Of a stretch of 64,000 nucleotides of DNA, positions 18,343 through 26,361 are shown piece after piece. A program made the translations under genes and the position numbers. The DNA comes from Oscillatoria princeps RMCB-10 (lineage in GTDB: Bacteria > Cyanobacteriota > Cyanobacteriia > Cyanobacteriales > Oscillatoriaceae): assembly GCA_019359235.1 (NCBI GenBank), contig JAHHHT010000014.1, positions 124,001-188,000 on the forward strand. The letters run 5' to 3'. The notes under the pieces were generated by a model. The model was not told the DNA's origin and ran no database searches. It saw only the letters and a list, made by a program, of their open reading frames with translations. Position 1 is the stretch's first letter, and each line of letters opens with the position of its first letter.

Positions 18343-18681
18343 AGATCTCTCCTGTTGAGTGTGCCGGCTAGCCAGTAACGCCGGGACATTTACCATTATG
18401 GTGTTTCTCACTCTCGCTGCCGCAAGCTTCTCACCCCCCACTTTCCCACCCCTCCTTTGAATAAAAACTCTTTTTCAGCCATCCCTCCTCCCCTGGCGTC
18501 TCCCCCGGTTCCGGGGTACAGAGGGGGTAGGGCTGGCTGCGCAGCAGTGGTTTTAGGTTATCCGCTGTCCCGCTTCAAGTTGGCAGCCGGCGCAAGAGTT
18601 GCTCTCAGAGAAACAATTGTACAGTTCAGGCAGGTTCCGCCGCTTGCGTTTTTTTGCCCGGGCTTTTTTGGCCTCACGCTC
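18343..18681. other. Intergenic stretch upstream of the chemosensory cluster
   Basis: 339 bp between the cluster's first gene and the small XRE gene; it should contain the cluster promoter. No convincing -35/-10 pair, operator or repeat was recognised. Confidence 0.4.
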
Positions 18682-18921
18682 CTACCGGCCCTGTGGAAAG
18701 TGCTTGTCCAGCAAATCCTGGCCGCGAGCTCCCATAGACTGAAGCAACTCCTCAATCCGCTTCAAGGCCAGCGGTAATGGCTGAGTCCGCCCATTTTCCC
18801 AGCGGTTCACACTCTGAAATGAAACCCCCACCTGTGCGGCAAACTTCTGTTGCGACAGTCCCAGCCGTCGCCTGGTCTCCCGGACGAGCTGTGCAATTTC
18901 CTGCTGTTGCGTCACTGGCAT
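18682..18921 (-). CDS. Small XRE-family DNA-binding protein
   Basis: 79 aa from the ATG at 18921 (MPVTQQQEIAQLVRE). The longer frame to 19122 is unrelated low-quality sequence. It is a Cro/C1-type helix-turn-helix (LRRLGLSQQKFAAQVGVSFQSVNRWENGRTQP region, residues about 14-50) followed by one helix. VNRWENG is typical of the recognition helix. A compact, stand-alone regulator with unknown target. Confidence 0.8.
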   Translation of the reverse strand: MPVTQQQEIAQLVRETRRRLGLSQQKFAAQVGVSFQSVNRWENGRTQPLPLALKRIEELLQSMGARGQDLLDKHFPQGR

Positions 18922-19416
18922 GTTTCTATGCCTCTGATGTTCTGCAATCCCAGCATATAACATCTGGTATAAGTTGCCGGCAGTTTTTATTATTTTCTTA
19001 ACAAAGCTGGCAGCACCGGCGCTTCGTTGCCTGTGTCTCAGTGCCGTCTCTGCCCGCCGGCAGGAGTTGGGCCGGCACTCTCTGCTGTCAGCTCCCACCT
19101 TTCCAACGGGCGCGTCACGCACCCTGCCAAAAGAAATTTACCAGACTTCTTCAAGCCAGCAAGTTAAAAGCAGGTATACAGAATCAAATATAACATAGCG
19201 CCGGTGAGGAACGGCGGGGAGAAACCAGGTTTCTTTAAGAACCCTGGTTTCTAGCTCTCCTACTTCCCGCATTGCAATCGCGGCTAGACAAACAAAGTCT
19301 TCCGGCGCGGACGAGTGCAGAATGCGCCTGTTATGCAGTGCCGGCATTCCAAAATTAGACGCTCCCCCTCAAGCCCTGATTTCCCCCTGTTTGCCAAGGG
19401 AAAACTGGGTGAGGTT
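18922..19416. other. Intergenic stretch between XRE gene and pyruvate kinase
   Basis: 495 bp without a credible gene. The only structure seen is an imperfect palindrome at 19220-19252 (AGAAACCAGG ... CCTGGTTTCT), a variant of the dispersed AGAAACC-GGTTTCT repeat, where a terminator for pyk would also lie. Confidence 0.6.
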
Positions 19417-20838
19417 CTAAATCGCATAGCTTTCCCCAATGCGGTGAACCTTAATCAGGTTGGTGACGCCGGTGATCGGAAGAGGCAAACCGGCAATGAT
19501 CGCAACAGTGTCTCCCTTGGAGACAAATCCATGCTCGACAACTGCCCGCTCCACTAATGCTATCATCTCATCTGTACTGGAAACCTCTTGCATTTGCAGG
19601 GACTGAACGCCCCAGTAGAGAGCCAGCCGCCGCTGCACTGACTCTGAGGGCGTTACCGCAATTACAGGGATAGGCTGGCGGTATTTGGAGAGTACGCGAG
19701 CGGTAAACCCCTTTTCTGTAAAGCAAATGATCGCCTTAGCGTTTAAGTTTTCCGCCAGCTGGCAAGCCGCATGAGCCACGGAGTTGGAAGTTTGGTGTTC
19801 TTTGACGCCGTTGAGATAATGGGGAGAGCGAATCAAATCCGCCTCCACTGTTTCGGCGATGCGAGCCATTGTTTTTACCGCTTCCACCGGGTAGCGCCCG
19901 ACTGCAGTTTCTCCGGAAAGCATCAGGGCGTCTGTACCGTCGAAGATGGCGTTGGCGATGTCGGAAACTTCGGCGCGGGTTGGTCTGGGATTGAGGATCA
20001 TCGACTCCAGCATTTGAGTGGCGGTGATCGCCGGCTTGAGGTGACTGCGGCAAGTCTGGATAATCAACTTCTGTACCAGGGGAACTCGTTCCAAGGGAAG
20101 CTCAACGCCCAAGTCTCCCCGCGCCACCATAATCACATCGGCGGCGTCTGCGATTGCTTCTAAGTCATCAATGGCTTCGTGGCGTTCCACTTTGGCGATC
20201 ACATGGGCGGTTTTTTCTTTGCGCCTGATTGCCCCTTTGACTTCTTTGATATCCGAGGCTTCTCTGACAAAGGAGAGCGCCACATAATCCACATCTTGGC
20301 TCAACCCGAAATCTAAGTCTTCGATGTCTTTTTGTGTCAGCGCTGGGGTGGAGATCGACGAGTTAGACAGGTTAATTCCCTTGTGACTTTTTAAGGGCCC
20401 TCCATGAATGACTGTTCCTTGGATTTCGGAGCCGGTGACTCTCTCAGCACGGATGCAGATCAGTCCGTCGTCGATCAGGATGGGGTCGCCTTCTTTTATG
20501 TCTGAGACGAGTCCTTTGTAGGTGGTGCTAAATCGCTCTGCTGTGCCGGTGACTGGATTGATGGTGATCGTGGTTTTTTGCCCCGGAGTGAGGAAGACAT
20601 CTTGTTCCATGTCTCCCACTCGGATTTTTGGGCCTTGCAAGTCCAGGAGGATAGCCAGGGGCTTGTTCAGTTCAGAGGAGATTTGCCGGAGGGTGCGAAT
20701 GTTTTTCTCGTGGGTGGAGTAGTCTCCGTGGGAAAAGTTCAGGCGGGCGACATCCATGCCTGCTTCTACCATTGCTTTAATTGTGCTGTAATCTGAACTA
20801 GCCGGCCCGATTGTGCAGATAATCTTGGTTTTGCGCAT
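19417..20838 (-). CDS. pyk: Pyruvate kinase
   Basis: 473 aa, the length of the short bacterial form without a C-terminal PEP-utiliser extension. Converts phosphoenolpyruvate and ADP to pyruvate and ATP. TIGPAS and RLNFSHGDY lie near the N-terminus, then LDLQGPKIRVG, the signature IAKVERHEAIDDLEAI and VARGDLGVELP, and ATQMLESMI. The C-terminal allosteric domain runs from about 345 (AICFTEKGFTARVLSKYR). It stands alone on the minus strand. A second isozyme may exist elsewhere, as in many cyanobacteria. Confidence 0.96.
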   Translation of the reverse strand: MRKTKIICTIGPASSDYSTIKAMVEAGMDVARLNFSHGDYSTHEKNIRTLRQISSELNKPLAILLDLQGPKIRVGDMEQDVFLTPGQKTTITINPVTGTAERFSTTYKGLVSDIKEGDPILIDDGLICIRAERVTGSEIQGTVIHGGPLKSHKGINLSNSSISTPALTQKDIEDLDFGLSQDVDYVALSFVREASDIKEVKGAIRRKEKTAHVIAKVERHEAIDDLEAIADAADVIMVARGDLGVELPLERVPLVQKLIIQTCRSHLKPAITATQMLESMILNPRPTRAEVSDIANAIFDGTDALMLSGETAVGRYPVEAVKTMARIAETVEADLIRSPHYLNGVKEHQTSNSVAHAACQLAENLNAKAIICFTEKGFTARVLSKYRQPIPVIAVTPSESVQRRLALYWGVQSLQMQEVSSTDEMIALVERAVVEHGFVSKGDTVAIIAGLPLPITGVTNLIKVHRIGESYAI

Positions 20839-20974
20839 AAGAGCTGATTTTGAGTTTGCCTGGGTGGGCAGAGGTCTATCAATGCCAAGCTTAGCACGGG
20901 TATTGAAATCTTGCTGTCACCCCCTTTACAAAACCCAGACTTGGGAATATAATATTAATTATTAATGCGGTTGA

Positions 20975-21036
20975 GGGCGAAGCATGGGCGTTTAAAACTC
21001 TCGGCTGGGTGGTAAAGATAGTGGCGCTCACGCTCT
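20975..21036. repeat. Dispersed GGGCGAAGCATG(A/G)GCG element, degenerate copy
   Basis: It shares GGGCGAAGCATGGGCGTTT, CGGCTGGGTGG and AAAGATAGT with the reverse complement of the better copy at 61560-61627, which has perfect 16-bp ends. Confidence 0.6.
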
Positions 21037-21312
21037 CTCCCCAGGAGAGCCGGTGAACCGGACTGCGCATAGGGCATGGCGCATAGGGCATAGCGCATGG
21101 GGGATGGCGCATGGCTCCGGGCGCGAAGATTTTCAGCAATGCCCTTTTGCGTGATGCCCAATGCCCAGTGCTCAGGGAATTTGCAGGGGCGGGTTCCAGA
21201 AGTTGTTGGGACACCGTGAAAAAGATTGTTACACCCCTCCCGCCTGTCCCCGGAAGCTGCAGGACAGGTTCCGCCTGTCCCAAAAGCTGATAAAGAGTAG
21301 GGGGCAGAAATT

Positions 21313-21341
21313 TTGGATAAAGAAAATTAAACTGTTATAAA
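21313..21341 (+). promoter_or_regulatory. Sigma70-type promoter
   Basis: TTGGAT (21313-21318), 17-nt spacer, TATAAA (21336-21341). The predicted start is near 21348, just before the structured element at 21353-21435. No other gene start is close: the amidase ATG is about 400 nt downstream. Confidence 0.5.
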
Positions 21342-21347
21342 ATTAAG

Positions 21348-21435
21348 AGCAACTGGGAAGGTGGCATCTACCATGAAGCGGCTCATCTTCGCCCAGCATC
21401 TGCCACGCTGCGAGCAAAAGATTCATCCTTCCCAG
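21348..21435 (+). ncRNA. Candidate structured RNA, unassigned family
   Basis: The closing stem has 9 perfect base pairs (CTGGGAAGG at 21353-21361 with CCTTCCCAG at 21427-21435). Directly inside it, TGGCA pairs with TGCCA, a small hairpin ATGA..TCAT lies within, and GCTGCGAGC is a possible side hairpin. It starts where the promoter at 21313-21341 predicts. It could be a stand-alone small RNA or the 5' leader of the amidase. It does not match any riboswitch or housekeeping RNA that I can recall. Confidence 0.4.
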
Positions 21436-21564
21436 GTACTCTCTACTTTTTCAATCTAACTCAAAGCCGAGCGCTCTGGCAGAGCAATTCATGAAAATTT
21501 TACATTTGCTAAAAAGCTTTGCGTGTCGTAACAAAAATTTGCACGCACCGGGCGACCTCCTTTT

Positions 21565-21681
21565 GGGACAGGCGCGACGCGTCCTACGCCATTGAGACAC
21601 CGGCAATCGGGACAGGCGAGACGTGTCCTACGTCATTGAGATGCCGGCAATCGGGACAGGCGGGACGCCTGTCCTGCGCCA
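21565..21681. repeat. Three tandem 44-bp units with ACAGGCG-AGACGCCTGT core
   Basis: Units begin at 21565, 21609 and 21653 with GGGACAGGCG and end in GCCGGCAATC-like sequence. The core is palindromic. It is related to the 55-bp array at 62534-62698 and the cheA linker palindromes. Confidence 0.8.
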
Positions 21682-21753
21682 ACCCGAACAGAGCGCAACC
21701 AATTATGCTAATTCCTGAATGTGAAAGAGCTCTGTCACCAAAGGAAACACAGG

Positions 21754-23103
21754 ATGGGACGAATTTTTCTTTCCGCCGGTCACGGCGGTTATGACGGGAA
21801 ACCCACTGATGCAGGGGCGACCGCCAGTACCACCACAGAAGCCAGAGAAATGATCCAGCTGCGCGATCTGCTAGCGGCTGAGTTGCGCTCGCGATCCGTG
21901 GAAGTTCTTGCGGTTCCCGACGATCTGAATAGCCGGCAGACCATTGAGTGGGTCAACGCCCGCCAGCGCCAGGGGGATCGCGCCCTGGAACTCCACACCG
22001 GCAGCTCTTCCAACCCAACTCTCCGAGGAGCCACCGTATTTTACATCGCCGGCAACCCCGAGCGCAAAGCGGATGCCGAACAGCTGCTGCTCGCCCTTGT
22101 GGGGCGAGTCCCCCAACTGCCAGATCGGGGAGCCAAACCAGATACCGCCACCACCACCGGCAGTTTACCATTCTGCCGGGGAATTGTCATCCCCTCCCTG
22201 CTGATGGAAGTTGGCTCCCTCACCAACCCCGATGACCGCTACGCGATCCAAAATCGACGCCGCGACATAGCAGCCGGCATTGCAGAAGGACTGGCGGCAT
22301 GGATTGGTGAGGGGAACCCTCCCGCTCCCGATCCGGCAGACACCTATCGGGCGTGCAATATCAACCTCAACGGTCAACTCTACGGCGAAGAGGGCGCGAT
22401 TGTCAATGGCAACGCCTACATTCCCATCGATCTAGCAGATAGCTTGGGGGTCGATCTCTCTCAAGCCCCCCAAATCCGCCGCGTCTCGCACAGAAATATT
22501 GTTTATATCAGAGCCATCGAACTGCGGGAATTCAATCTCTCTGTCAGCTGGGACGCCGCCACCGGCACAGTCGCTCTCCGCTCTATCTTAAATGTTTGCC
22601 GGCGTCAGCTCGACCGGCTCGCCGGTCCGGGAAACACCACCGAATTGCAGCTAATGATGTTTCTCAAAGCCAACAGTGACGCCGCCCTGATTCAGTTTCC
22701 AGATATTCCCAAGCTCTACCGAGAAGAAGGGATTATTGAAGGCATCAACTATGACCTCGCCTTCTGTCAAATGTGTTTGGAGACAAACTTTCTCAGCTTT
22801 GGCGGCTCACTCAAACCGGCACAAAACAACTTTGGCGGTTTGGGAGGCATTGGAACCGGCGCTTCAGGAGCCTCATTCCCCAGTGCCCGAATTGGCGTAA
22901 GAGCGCACATCCAGCATCTAAAAGGCTACGCCACTAAGGAACCTTTAGTGCAGGAAGCCGTCGCTCCGAGGTTTCGCTTTCTGACGCGGGGAATTTCCCC
23001 CACGGTAGAACACCTCAGCGGGCGGTGGTCGCCAGACTTGCAGTACGGCAAGAAGATTATGGCGCTGCTCAGACGCCTCTATGAAGAGGCTGGGTTGCTG
23101 TAA
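21754..23103 (+). CDS. N-acetylmuramoyl-L-alanine amidase fused to a glucosaminidase-like domain
   Basis: 449 aa from the ATG at 21754 (AGGAAA upstream); a GTG 33 nt earlier is less likely. Residues 1-195 are an Amidase_3 domain with the expected zinc/catalytic residues H10 (SAGHGG), E29, H81 (ELHTG) and E142 (LLMEVGS). It cleaves the lactyl-amide bond of peptidoglycan. Residues about 210-290 look like a copper-amine-oxidase-N/stalk-type binding domain (INLNGQLYG, IPIDLADSLG). Residues about 300-449 resemble a glucosaminidase (GINYDLAFCQMCLETNFL, NNFGGLG, HIQHLKGYA). No signal peptide is visible, so export or use inside the cell is unresolved. Monocistronic. Confidence 0.85.
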   Translation: MGRIFLSAGHGGYDGKPTDAGATASTTTEAREMIQLRDLLAAELRSRSVEVLAVPDDLNSRQTIEWVNARQRQGDRALELHTGSSSNPTLRGATVFYIAGNPERKADAEQLLLALVGRVPQLPDRGAKPDTATTTGSLPFCRGIVIPSLLMEVGSLTNPDDRYAIQNRRRDIAAGIAEGLAAWIGEGNPPAPDPADTYRACNINLNGQLYGEEGAIVNGNAYIPIDLADSLGVDLSQAPQIRRVSHRNIVYIRAIELREFNLSVSWDAATGTVALRSILNVCRRQLDRLAGPGNTTELQLMMFLKANSDAALIQFPDIPKLYREEGIIEGINYDLAFCQMCLETNFLSFGGSLKPAQNNFGGLGGIGTGASGASFPSARIGVRAHIQHLKGYATKEPLVQEAVAPRFRFLTRGISPTVEHLSGRWSPDLQYGKKIMALLRRLYEEAGLL

Positions 23104-23104
23104 A

Positions 23105-23212
23105 ATATAGCGTTTCTCATCCTTTGTGAGGTACTGAGAAACCCGGTTTCTTTAAGAAACCGGGTTTCTGGGGCGTGGTTCATCAAACTGAGCCCCGCTA
23201 TAATCGGGCGCT
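23105..23212. repeat. MITE-like element B, copy 1
   Basis: Starts ATATAGCGTTTCTCATCCTT like the intact copy at 25317-25415, with a central AGAAACCCGGTTTCTTTAAG palindrome. The right end has decayed (CTGAGCCCCGCTATAAT). It abuts the amidase stop. Confidence 0.75.
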
Positions 23213-23217
23213 GGACA

Positions 23218-23310
23218 TTGGGGATTTTGGATGCAAGGATTTTGGATTGGGGATTGATTGCCCCATGCCCCATGCCCAATGCCCATGCCCCATGCCCCAT
23301 GCCCAATTAC
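23218..23310. repeat. Low-complexity GGATTTTGG / CCCATGC repeat
   Basis: GGGATTTTGGAT units followed by about six CCCATGCC units. It runs to the stop codon of the membrane-protein gene at 23307. Confidence 0.75.
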
Positions 23311-24086
23311 GCCTCTTTGAAAAAGCGAATTATTTCGCGAACTCGGTCGAGAAATTGGCTGTCGGCATTCAGCTGCGCGATCGCATTCTGCGCTTCCCGC
23401 CCCAGCCGGTCGTGTTCGGCTTGATTTGCGGCTCGCAATTGCTCTAAAGACGCAGCAATGCGAGTTAAATCGTTGCGAGTGCCTTCTAATTGCCGGTGTT
23501 GCGACGACGCCCAAGAACTTTCATTGCTGGGGTCAAGCTGTTCTTGCAGGTTCTTGACGGCTGACTCCAAACCGGCAACCCGATCGCGCAGTTCCAAAAC
23601 ATCTTCGCGAGGATACTTGACTCGCTCTCCAATCATCGCCAGTCGCGCCGCCAGATATTCATAACCTCGCACTGCCGGTCGCAGGAGGGTTAACAGCAAT
23701 GCCGCCCCAGAACTGACGTAGCCAACCCCACTGATGCCGGTGATGGCGAGAGCGTAAAGTCCCGCAGCTGAAAGCAAGTGGAGTGCGATAGCTGCCAGCA
23801 GCGCTCGCTTCGCCAAGAGTTTGACATATTTGATTTGCTTTGCATCAACTGGAATTCCTTTTTCAGCTGACTGATCCGCTTCTGCTAAAACTTCTTTGGC
23901 TTTAAAGTGGATATTCCAAGGTACAGTGACAATTATCAAAAGCCACCAAAAACTCACACCGCCAATTACCCAGTCGAGAAAGCTGCCGGCGGGTATGTGC
24001 ACCCATTGCAGTATGCCAAATGCCAGCAGCAGCAAAATCACGAGTCCAGCCGTGAAGCCGGCGAAATTGAAATACATCCCCTTCAC
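23307..24086 (-). CDS. Membrane protein with C-terminal coiled coil, function unknown
   Basis: 259 aa. Four predicted transmembrane segments: about 12-31 (AGLVILLLLAFGILQWV), 36-56, 93-113 and 117-137 (GVGYVSSGAALLLTLL). A soluble C-terminal half follows (about 150-259) with heptad-like helices (VLELRDRVAGLESAVKNLQE, DLTRIAASLEQLRAANQAEH). I recognise no family. The second Met, at residue 4, is an equally good start. Single gene on the minus strand. Confidence 0.75.
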   Translation of the reverse strand: MKGMYFNFAGFTAGLVILLLLAFGILQWVHIPAGSFLDWVIGGVSFWWLLIIVTVPWNIHFKAKEVLAEADQSAEKGIPVDAKQIKYVKLLAKRALLAAIALHLLSAAGLYALAITGISGVGYVSSGAALLLTLLRPAVRGYEYLAARLAMIGERVKYPREDVLELRDRVAGLESAVKNLQEQLDPSNESSWASSQHRQLEGTRNDLTRIAASLEQLRAANQAEHDRLGREAQNAIAQLNADSQFLDRVREIIRFFKEA

Positions 24087-24419
24087 CTCTGCCTGAATGC
24101 CTTCCCTCCATTATGAATGTTTTTTCACCGGCCAGAACGCCCCTTTGTGACAGTTGGCGAGGTTTCACAGTCAAACAGTCGTGCCGGCGCTCTGAAGCTA
24201 GCCTTTCAACCAAATTCCAGAAAGCAGGGTCGTTCAAACCCCCGGGTTTCTCAGCAAAGTGCCGGCGGGAGGATCTCATTTTTGCCCTCAGATATAGGGC
24301 TTCAACCCCGCGCACGCGGGTTGTGTTTGTATCGCTGCGATTTCAATCGCCAGGGTGACAAAAAAGGGATACTTTCTCGCTAATTTATCCCTAGAAACCC
24401 CGGCCAATTTTAATATTTA
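24087..24419. other. Intergenic stretch, nothing recognised
   Basis: 333 bp between the membrane-protein gene and the toxin-antitoxin pair. No credible ORF, repeat array or RNA was seen. Confidence 0.5.
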
Positions 24420-24791
24420 TTAAACCGGCACTTCAGACTGCACTTCAGAACTGCTGGCTGCCTCTGTGACACTCTCACCGGCGCTCTCACAAACAGCCAC
24501 CGTTAGTTTCAATCCCAGCGCGTTAAGCCACTGTCCCAAATTGTAAATTGCCTCACTCCCGCGCTGAGACAGCAACTCATCCAGTTTTTCTCGGTGCAGT
24601 TTGGCTTGCTCTGGAGTCATCTGCAGTTCGCCAAGAGCCTCAGCTACATGGCTTAGTGCCAGCCGAATCAGTTCTGGATCTGGGTCTTCGCCGTCCTCCA
24701 ATTCAAAGTGAGTTTCCAGATAGCGAGCAGCGTAACTTGGGTCTTTGAGGCGTGAAATCAGAAAGTCATGGTAAGCTAAACTTTTAGGCAT
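24420..24791 (-). CDS. HigA-like antitoxin
   Basis: 123 aa from the ATG at 24791; the extension to 24929 is spurious because it runs into the toxin gene. It resembles addiction-module antidote proteins: SLAYHDFLISRLKDPSYAARYLE, then LSHVAEALGELQMTPEQAKLHREKLDELL and LGQWLNALGLKLTV, a helix-turn-helix. The C-terminal 25 residues are Ser/Glu-rich and probably disordered. It neutralises the toxin encoded 4 nt upstream and probably represses the operon. Confidence 0.8.
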   Translation of the reverse strand: MPKSLAYHDFLISRLKDPSYAARYLETHFELEDGEDPDPELIRLALSHVAEALGELQMTPEQAKLHREKLDELLSQRGSEAIYNLGQWLNALGLKLTVAVCESAGESVTEAASSSEVQSEVPV

Positions 24792-24795
24792 TGTC

Positions 24796-25122
24796 TCAAC
24801 TCCTGAAGTCTGTCCAGTATTCCTGTGCTTTGCGGATGTCTTGGTCTTGAGTGCTTTTATCCCCGCCACAGAGAAGCAGAACAATTGCTGTCCCGATTTG
24901 TCCGAAGTAGATCCTGTAGCCTGGGCCAAAGTCTATCCTCAATTCACAAACTCCTTCTCCAACTGAGCGATAATCGCCCAAACTACCGAGACTTAATCGG
25001 TTAAGTCTTTTGTTGATGATAGTTTGGGTTTTGACATCCCGGAGGGAGTCAAACCACTCATCGAAAGGCACCCTGCCCTCTGGCGTAACATAGCGCTGTA
25101 TTTCCCTTGGTTGTGCCGGCAT
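24796..25122 (-). CDS. RelE/HigB-superfamily toxin
   Basis: 108 aa, the length of the addiction-module killer-protein family. EIQRYVTPEGRVPFDEWFDSL, INKRLNRLSLGSLGDYRSVG, GVCELRIDFGPGYRIYFGQ, then LLCGGDKSTQDQDI are typical of that family. The RelE-type fold is a ribosome-dependent mRNA interferase in characterised members. Toxin-first order, as in HigBA, with 4 nt between the genes. Confidence 0.88.
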   Translation of the reverse strand: MPAQPREIQRYVTPEGRVPFDEWFDSLRDVKTQTIINKRLNRLSLGSLGDYRSVGEGVCELRIDFGPGYRIYFGQIGTAIVLLLCGGDKSTQDQDIRKAQEYWTDFRS

Positions 25123-25241
25123 GCTTTGATTCTAGCTGGTATTCCTTTAAATAGTAAAGTCGCCCAGCTATTTTTTCAAGCCCGGCTTATTTCTAAGAAC
25201 TGCTTGGCGCTGTGCGGCGGTGTCGGGGGTGTCGCGCCGAG

Positions 25242-25308
25242 TGGGGGCGGGTTTATTTATATCCTTCTCTCTTCCAGAAATAATATTTCGGCGCTCACCC
25301 GCCCCTAC
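25242..25308. repeat. Inverted repeat, GGGGCGGGTT family
   Basis: Imperfect arms GTGGGGGCGGGT and ACCCGCCCCTAC, spacing about 43 bp. Same family as 5951-6015, 53946-54002 and 62996-63058. Confidence 0.7.
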
Positions 25309-25316
25309 AAGCTTTT

Positions 25317-25415
25317 ATATAGCGTTTCTCATCCTTTGTGAGGTACTGAGAAACCCGGTTTCTTAAAGAAACCGGGTTTCTGGGCCATAGTTCATCCAAC
25401 TGAGAAACGCTATAT
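25317..25415. repeat. MITE-like element B, intact copy
   Basis: 99 bp with perfect 15-bp terminal inverted repeats (ATATAGCGTTTCTCA / TGAGAAACGCTATAT). Inside is a long AGAAACCCGGTTTCT-TAAAG-AAACCGGGTTTCT hairpin. Ends are TA-rich, as expected for Tc1/mariner-type target sites. Other copies: 23105-23212 and 51858-51966. Confidence 0.85.
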
Positions 25416-25545
25416 ACAAAACCGGTGCTAGCCGGCATGATAGTGTGACCGGCTTTGTCAGCGCGAAATCTCTCGCCACGCTCTCACTGTCCCACCGGCT
25501 GCCCCATGCCGGTGGCCACAGCCAAATGGCCACCTGACCGGGCCC

Positions 25546-25770
25546 TCACTTATCTTCTATGACCTCAAACAGGTCCTCTATCAGCACGTCAAACGCCCGC
25601 GCCAACCTGATCAGGGCAGCCAAGTCAGCCATTGTCATTCCAGGAGAGACGGCATAAGTTTTAATCGTGCTGTAGGGGACTCCTGAGCGGTCAGACACTT
25701 CCTTTAGCGTCCAGCCCTCTCTAGCGGCCAACTCCTTGATCCGCAATCTGACCAATTCCCCTCTTGACAT
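25546..25770 (-). CDS. Small XRE-family transcriptional regulator
   Basis: 74 aa. Cro/C1-type helix-turn-helix (LRIKELAAREGWTLKEVSDR, SGVPYSTIKTYA), then a helix that ends DVLIEDLFEVIEDK, typical of small XRE proteins. Target unknown. It lies next to, but is not in an operon with, the toxin-antitoxin pair. Confidence 0.8.
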   Translation of the reverse strand: MSRGELVRLRIKELAAREGWTLKEVSDRSGVPYSTIKTYAVSPGMTMADLAALIRLARAFDVLIEDLFEVIEDK

Positions 25771-25920
25771 GCCGCCGGTGCTTCAACTATACTAAGTACC
25801 ATAATAAAGGCAGTCGCCCTCCGGCCTTACCAAACTGAAGGGCGACGGCTTAGAAAAATTTCCCACTCTCGTGGGAAAATAACCCCCTATCGAGGTCATA
25901 TCCTCTGGAGGTCATCTCTG

Positions 25921-26361
25921 ATGGTAGCACTGATCAAGCACGAAGCAACAAATCCCCATCCAATGGCCCGCTTCGCCACGGTGGAAGCGCTGGCGCTGCT
26001 CCTCAACGTCACAGTGGAGCAAATCGAGGAAATCCGCTACTGGGCCAACGCAATTCTCGTGATGGGCGAGAAGTTCAGCCGGTTTGTCAGTTATGCCGAC
26101 TTGCCGCCGGTTTTGGGAGTCGCGCCGCCCGACAGCGCCGATTATCTCCGGTGGCGCAAGCGCTGGAAGTCCAACAAAGACCAAGCTCCCCCCTTTTGGC
26201 TGGCCTTTTACACCGAAAAATTTAAGTTCGCCCGTTCCGTTCCCGAACTCTACACTTGGGGCCAATTGGTGAGCGTCTTCAAGCATGCGCTGTCCCTGGA
26301 AGGGCTGCTGTCACTTCGAGAAGCTTACAGCAATGCCAAATGCTGGCTGGAAGCCTTCTGA
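25921..26361 (+). CDS. Hypothetical protein
   Basis: 146 aa, with a good ribosome binding site (GGAGGT about 9 nt upstream). Mostly helical and soluble, with no membrane segment. ATVEALALLLNVTVEQIEEI could be a divergent helix-turn-helix, and the middle is Trp/Lys-rich (RWRKRWKSNKDQAPPFW). I do not recognise a family. Its place next to XRE and toxin-antitoxin genes suggests an accessory gene. Confidence 0.6.
   Translation: MVALIKHEATNPHPMARFATVEALALLLNVTVEQIEEIRYWANAILVMGEKFSRFVSYADLPPVLGVAPPDSADYLRWRKRWKSNKDQAPPFWLAFYTEKFKFARSVPELYTWGQLVSVFKHALSLEGLLSLREAYSNAKCWLEAF

Larger units (their letters stand above)
20839..21753. other. Long intergenic stretch with repeats and an RNA candidate
   Basis: 915 bp with no credible protein gene. 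It holds a GGGCGAAGCATG repeat (20975-21036), low-complexity ATGGCGCATAGGGC units (about 21062-21115), a sigma70-like promoter with a structured RNA candidate (21313-21435), and three 44-bp palindromic tandem units (21565-21681). Confidence 0.7.
25123..25545. other. Intergenic stretch filled by two repeat elements
   Basis: Contains a GGGGCGGGT inverted repeat (25242-25308) and the intact MITE-like element B (25317-25415). No gene. Confidence 0.75.

Noticed and set aside
21565-21681. CRISPR-like array
   Set aside because: Only three degenerate palindromic units whose intervals are themselves repeated; there are no unique spacers and no cas genes nearby. The same holds for 62534-62698.
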